From NCBI GenBank assembly GCA_028869615.1, contig JAGWRQ010000049.1, positions 1 through 12,698 on the forward strand: 12,698 bases of DNA, given 5' to 3'. A program made the position numbers and the translations under genes. This DNA comes from Candidatus Methylomirabilota bacterium (GTDB taxonomy: Bacteria; Methylomirabilota; Methylomirabilia; Methylomirabilales; Methylomirabilaceae). Below the pieces are notes generated by a model that saw nothing but the letters and a program-made list of their open reading frames with translations, searched no databases and had not been told where the DNA came from. Numbering within the stretch: position 1 is the stretch's first letter; the number at the start of each line of letters is the position of its first letter. This document shows, piece after piece, positions 7,580 to 12,698 of the stretch.

Positions 7580-8662
7580 ATGAGAATTTCAGCCATCGGG
7601 GAGTTCGCCCTGATCGAGCGGATCAGGAGCATCCTGCCCCGGCCGCACGATGCCATTCTTGACATCGGCGACGACTGCGCCGCGTTGCGGCCCACAGCAG
7701 GCAAAGATCTTCTGCTTACGACCGATCTGCTCGTTGACGGGGTCGATTTCACGCCGCAGACCATTACGCCCTTTCGTCTCGGGCGCAAGGCGATGGGAGT
7801 CAATCTCAGCGATATTGCCGCCATGGGGGGCCTGCCGCGCGCCGCGCTTGTCACGTTGGCAATCCCGCCTGATGAAGAGATCGAGTTCGTCGATGAGCTC
7901 TATCGTGGTCTTCGGGAGGAAGGCGCGCGATTCGCAGTCGAGGTCATCGGCGGCGATCTGTCCGCCTCTTCCACCCTGATGATCGGCGTGACCTTAGTAG
8001 GAGAAGTGGAGGCAGGAAAGGCTGTCACACGTTCCGGGGCGAAACCGGGAGAACGGATCTGGGTAACAGGCCGGTTGGGTGCAGCGGCGGCGGGTCTTGT
8101 GGCGCTCAAGGCCGGCTGCCGCCTCCGAGACAATCGGATCGAGACCCCATTTGAAGCATCCGACTCTCTCCAAGAGGCTATCAGACAGGCCATCGAACGA
8201 CATCTCTGCCCTATCCCAAGGATCCGGGAGGGAAGGACCCTGGCGGAGGCCGGAGCGGCGTCGGCAATGATTGATCTGAGCGATGGGCTGGCTTCTGATC
8301 TGGCACATCTATGCCGCGAAAGCGGGGTCTCGGCAACAATCAGAGAGGATCGGATTCCAATCGACCAGACAGCATCCGCCATCGCGCGGCGCTTCGGCCA
8401 AGAGCCGCTTACCTTGGCGCTGCAGGGCGGAGAAGACTTCGAGTTGCTCTTTACCTCGTCGTGGGAGCCTGCCGATATTGCCGCGATATTCCCTGATGCG
8501 GCGGCTGCCACAGCGGTTGGAACGGTCGAAGAAGCGGGTTACGGATGTCGGCTCGAACAGCGAGACGGCAGAACGGTTACACTGACCGGTGGGTACGATC
8601 ATTTCCGACACCAGCAAGAACGCATGCGGAATCAAGATCCGGTCCTGCACCGGCATTGGTGA
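7580..8662 (+). CDS. thiL: Thiamine-monophosphate kinase
   Basis: The 360-residue protein phosphorylates thiamine monophosphate to the active cofactor thiamine diphosphate with ATP, the last step of the pathway. Family marks are clear in order: GEFALIERI near the start, IGDDCAAL (29-36) with the metal-binding Asp pair, LLLTTDLLVDGVDF, VNLSDIAAMGG, GGDLSAS, TRSGAKPGE, IDLSDGLASDL, LQGGEDFELLFT and C-terminal GGYDHF. These belong to the PurM-like N-terminal and AIRS-type C-terminal domains. It is slightly longer than typical (about 325-350), with about 18 residues after GGYDHF. The ribosome-binding site is weak (GGTAGG). rsmA ends 24 bases upstream; the function is unrelated, so the pairing is probably transcriptional only. 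Confidence 0.95.
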   Translation: MRISAIGEFALIERIRSILPRPHDAILDIGDDCAALRPTAGKDLLLTTDLLVDGVDFTPQTITPFRLGRKAMGVNLSDIAAMGGLPRAALVTLAIPPDEEIEFVDELYRGLREEGARFAVEVIGGDLSASSTLMIGVTLVGEVEAGKAVTRSGAKPGERIWVTGRLGAAAAGLVALKAGCRLRDNRIETPFEASDSLQEAIRQAIERHLCPIPRIREGRTLAEAGAASAMIDLSDGLASDLAHLCRESGVSATIREDRIPIDQTASAIARRFGQEPLTLALQGGEDFELLFTSSWEPADIAAIFPDAAAATAVGTVEEAGYGCRLEQRDGRTVTLTGGYDHFRHQQERMRNQDPVLHRHW

Positions 8663-8669
8663 AATACGT

Positions 8670-8701
8670 GGCTGTCAGCTATAAGCTGTTGGCTGTCAGC
8701 T
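8670..8701. repeat. Short direct repeat, two copies of GGCTGTCAGCT
   Basis: The 11-mer occurs at 8670-8680 and 8691-8701, a 21-base period. The middle forms an inverted repeat CAGCT-ATA-AGCTG. It sits in the gap between thiL and the membrane protein gene, just before the latter's ribosome-binding site. Short GCTGTCAGCT-type iterations are found between genes in many bacterial genomes. No function is evident. Confidence 0.7.
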
Positions 8702-8720
8702 TTAGTAAGGAGGGATAGAA

Positions 8721-9164
8721 ATGAGGATGCTGAGAGAGATATTTCATAGCCTTCAGATGCTGGGATCTGTTATCGGCGCCGGCTTCAGGGGGGTCGTCAC
8801 GATCATGGCCTTTACTGAGGGCGGCCTGATGCGGCAGTTTTATCTTTCGAGGCGGATCATCGCGCTTTCCTGCGTTGTGCTGATCGGCCTGACCGTCGGC
8901 TCGACCGTGACCCTGCTCAACCTGGTTCAGGGCCAGTATTACCTGACCCGTGTGAAATATTTAGAGCGGGAAAACCGCGCGATGACCTCGCTCCTGCAAG
9001 GGCAGGCTGAGCAACTGAGCAAACTTAAGGTCGAGATGGCGAAATTGAAGGAGTTCGAAGAGAGCGTGCGGCAGGTTGCCGGTCTCAGCGTCGCATCCGA
9101 ACTCCAGACAGGCGAGCCTGCACCTGCCAGCGGACGCGGGCCCTCACGGGGCCGTCAACCGTGA
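8721..9164 (+). CDS. Small membrane-anchored coiled-coil protein, like the N-terminal part of M23 peptidases
   Basis: The 147-residue protein has about 45 N-terminal residues ending in LSRR, one hydrophobic membrane segment (about 46-68), then a coiled coil (about 75-115) with the pattern YLERENRAMTSLLQ and LKVEMAKLKEFEESVRQVAGL. The last motif matches the stalk of membrane-bound M23 (LytM) cell-wall peptidases, where a segment ending in a Leu-Arg-x-x-x-Gly-Leu-like stretch precedes the peptidase domain. Here a Gly/Pro/Arg-rich tail follows and the protein stops, with no HxxxD or HxH metal site. It could be an LytM-activator-like regulator or a truncated relic. The start is supported by TAAGGAGGG (GGAGGG at 8709-8714, six bases upstream). 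It is convergent with enolase, 8 bases between stop codons. No close name can be given. Confidence 0.7.
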   Translation: MRMLREIFHSLQMLGSVIGAGFRGVVTIMAFTEGGLMRQFYLSRRIIALSCVVLIGLTVGSTVTLLNLVQGQYYLTRVKYLERENRAMTSLLQGQAEQLSKLKVEMAKLKEFEESVRQVAGLSVASELQTGEPAPASGRGPSRGRQP

Positions 9165-9172
9165 CTACCTTA

Positions 9173-11712
<2,540 letters not shown>

Positions 11713-11733
11713 TCTGATGTCCTCTGCTCTCAC

Positions 11734-11950
11734 TTGGTCACTATTGCCTGTGGCTGCACGCCGAGCACAACGACACTACGCACTGCCATCACTCCACAAA
11801 CAACAGCGCCTCAAATTTGATGCGGATATTATCACGTCCAACGCTCCATGACCAGATGAAACACGTGCGTCACTACCCAAGGCTCCACTTTCCACATGAC
11901 ACCAAAAGGCATGAGATCATCATATGGTTTCGTGAAGGGGGGAATGAGAC
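11734..11950. other. Intergenic stretch before the toxin-antitoxin promoter, nothing recognised
   Basis: This part of the roughly 350-base gap between gdh (minus) and the antitoxin gene (plus) must hold the gdh promoter, but no pair of boxes stands out. GATAAT (minus, 11833-11828) has no matching -35. No RNA gene or repeat was found. It is more AT-rich to the right. Confidence 0.5.
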
Positions 11951-11979
11951 TTGACAATTTATGGGAAAGTGGGTATATT
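11951..11979 (+). promoter_or_regulatory. Near-consensus sigma-70 promoter of the toxin-antitoxin operon
   Basis: A perfect TTGACA (11951-11956), a 17-base spacer and TATATT (11974-11979, one mismatch to consensus). Transcription would start near 11986, about 75 bases before the antitoxin ATG. It is the strongest-looking promoter in the window. Confidence 0.8.
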
Positions 11980-12060
11980 TCTTTTGCCCACAAGATAGGG
12001 ATAAGAAATAAGGATATGCCTTGATCGAGCGGTGGGAGTGAGGCTGAAGGAGATAACACA

Positions 12061-12396
12061 ATGATGTCATCCAATGAAGCTTTGTTGGACGAGCATTTCA
12101 CACCCGTTGGAAAGGGCACCTTGGACAGTAAAAAGCGCATCGCCCTCAGCAAGGCTATCGAAGCCCTGCAAGCCGTAATAGGCGAGGACGTAGAAAGGCT
12201 ACGCTTCAAGATCGCTTGCAACAAGGCGGGCCAGATCCTGCTCTCTCCAGAAGCTACCATTCCACTCCATGAAGTCTGGCTTTACAACAACAAGGCCGCA
12301 CTCGAGAGCGTGCGCCGAGGCTTAGAAGAAGCCGGACGCGGCAAGGCGCGTAAGATCGGCTCGTTTGCTAAGTACGCCAACGACAAGATCGATTAG
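12061..12396 (+). CDS. Type II antitoxin-like protein (partner of the RelE/ParE-like toxin)
   Basis: The 111-residue protein has a short N-terminal arm and VGKGTLDSKKRIALSKAI. A strand-rich middle (RLRFKIACNKAGQILLSP) has the look of the small antitoxins with a DNA-binding half. The C-terminal part has the pattern PLHEVWLYNN-ALESVRRGLEEAGRGKARKIGSFAKYA. This xNxxALxxVRRGLE...GSFAxYA signature is recalled from antitoxins beside RelE-like toxins, where the C-terminus usually wraps the toxin. It has a strong GAAGGAG eight bases before ATG 12061, and a second ATG directly follows. The gene ends three bases before the toxin TTG, in the same frame. Autoregulation through the near-consensus promoter upstream is expected but not shown. 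The family name is not certain. Confidence 0.72.
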   Translation: MMSSNEALLDEHFTPVGKGTLDSKKRIALSKAIEALQAVIGEDVERLRFKIACNKAGQILLSPEATIPLHEVWLYNNKAALESVRRGLEEAGRGKARKIGSFAKYANDKID

Positions 12397-12399
12397 CGG

Positions 12400-12698
12400 T
12401 TGAATTTGCTTCGATTTACGCTGACATTTACGCCGACCGCAGGCAAGCAACTAGAGGCGCTTGAGCGAGATAAGGGCCTTGAGAAACGCCTGAAGGCGGT
12501 ACGAAAGACCCTCGGCCTCATGGAAACCAACCTGCACCATCCGAGTCTCAATACCCACGAATACAAAAGCCTGAAGGGTCTGCAGGGTGAAAAGGTTTTT
12601 GCATCCTACGCAGAGCGTAAGACGCTGGCGGCCTACCGGATCTTCTGGCATTACGGGACCAAGCGGGGTGAGATCATCGTTATCGCTATCACGCCTCA
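12400..12698 (+). CDS. RelE/ParE-superfamily toxin, TTG start, 3' end outside the window
   Basis: No ATG opens this frame, but it is free of stops from TAG 12394-12396 to the window end. It gives 99 codons from TTG 12400 (a second TTG lies at 12406). The product reads LRFTLTFTPTAGKQLEALERD, KRLKAVRKTLGLMET, HPSLNTHEYKSLKG, EKVFASYAERKTLAAYRIFWHY and IIVIAITP. This matches small RelE/ParE-like proteins: N-terminal helices, then beta-strands with the Arg-Ile-phe/trp and hydrophobic final-strand pattern (YRIFWHY, IIVIAITP). Such toxins usually block translation by cutting ribosome-bound mRNA, or act on gyrase in the ParE branch; the target is unknown here. There is no good ribosome-binding site, so translation coupled to the antitoxin is likely. 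A few C-terminal residues are cut off. Confidence 0.75.
   Translation, partial: MNLLRFTLTFTPTAGKQLEALERDKGLEKRLKAVRKTLGLMETNLHHPSLNTHEYKSLKGLQGEKVFASYAERKTLAAYRIFWHYGTKRGEIIVIAITP

Noticed and set aside
7900..8511. 203-residue minus-strand frame
   Set aside because: Antisense shadow of thiL; Ala/Ser/Arg/Pro-rich without a recognisable domain or ribosome-binding site.

Overview
The window is a bacterial chromosome segment of moderately high GC. Nearly all of it is housekeeping genes, with accessory-looking genes at both ends. Gene content (PurM-type ThiL, BamD lipoprotein, Zn-finger ClpX, tRNA-Leu/tig/clpP/clpX cluster) points to a Gram-negative (diderm) bacterium. The overall style resembles NC10/Methylomirabilota or the old Deltaproteobacteria, but that assignment is an impression from gene style and composition and was not tested.

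Region 1 (1-1219, minus strand, visibly more AT-rich): a small pyruvoyl-dependent arginine decarboxylase followed by a PRMT-like SAM methyltransferase. The methyltransferase reading frame is cut by an in-frame TGA at 235-237, yet the same frame stays open to the window edge and encodes what looks like the missing C-terminal part. The decarboxylase promoter has a TTGACA box separated from a TATAAG box by a (TC)n/(GA)n repeat, a layout typical of length-variable promoters.

Region 2 (1220-1940, about 720 bases without a convincing protein gene): a perfect TATAAT, a possible structured RNA at about 1681-1852, and then a good sigma-70 promoter for tRNA-Leu(UAG).

Region 3 (1941-9164, plus strand): tRNA-Leu, trigger factor (tig), clpP, clpX, BamD-like lipoprotein, rsmA, thiL, and a short membrane/coiled-coil protein resembling the N-terminal part of M23 peptidases without the peptidase. 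tig-clpP-clpX is the classical chaperone/protease cluster: a nascent-chain chaperone beside the ClpXP protease.

Region 4 (9173-11712, minus strand): glutamate dehydrogenase (gdh) and enolase (eno), joined by an ATGA stop/start overlap.

Region 5 (11713-12698): a gap of about 350 bases with a near-consensus promoter, then a type II toxin-antitoxin pair: a 111-residue antitoxin-like protein and a RelE/ParE-like toxin. The toxin starts at TTG and runs off the window. I see no CRISPR array, insertion sequence, attachment site or rRNA gene. The most interesting items are the interrupted methyltransferase, the repeat-spaced promoter, the unassigned possible RNA before tRNA-Leu, and the TTG-started toxin.
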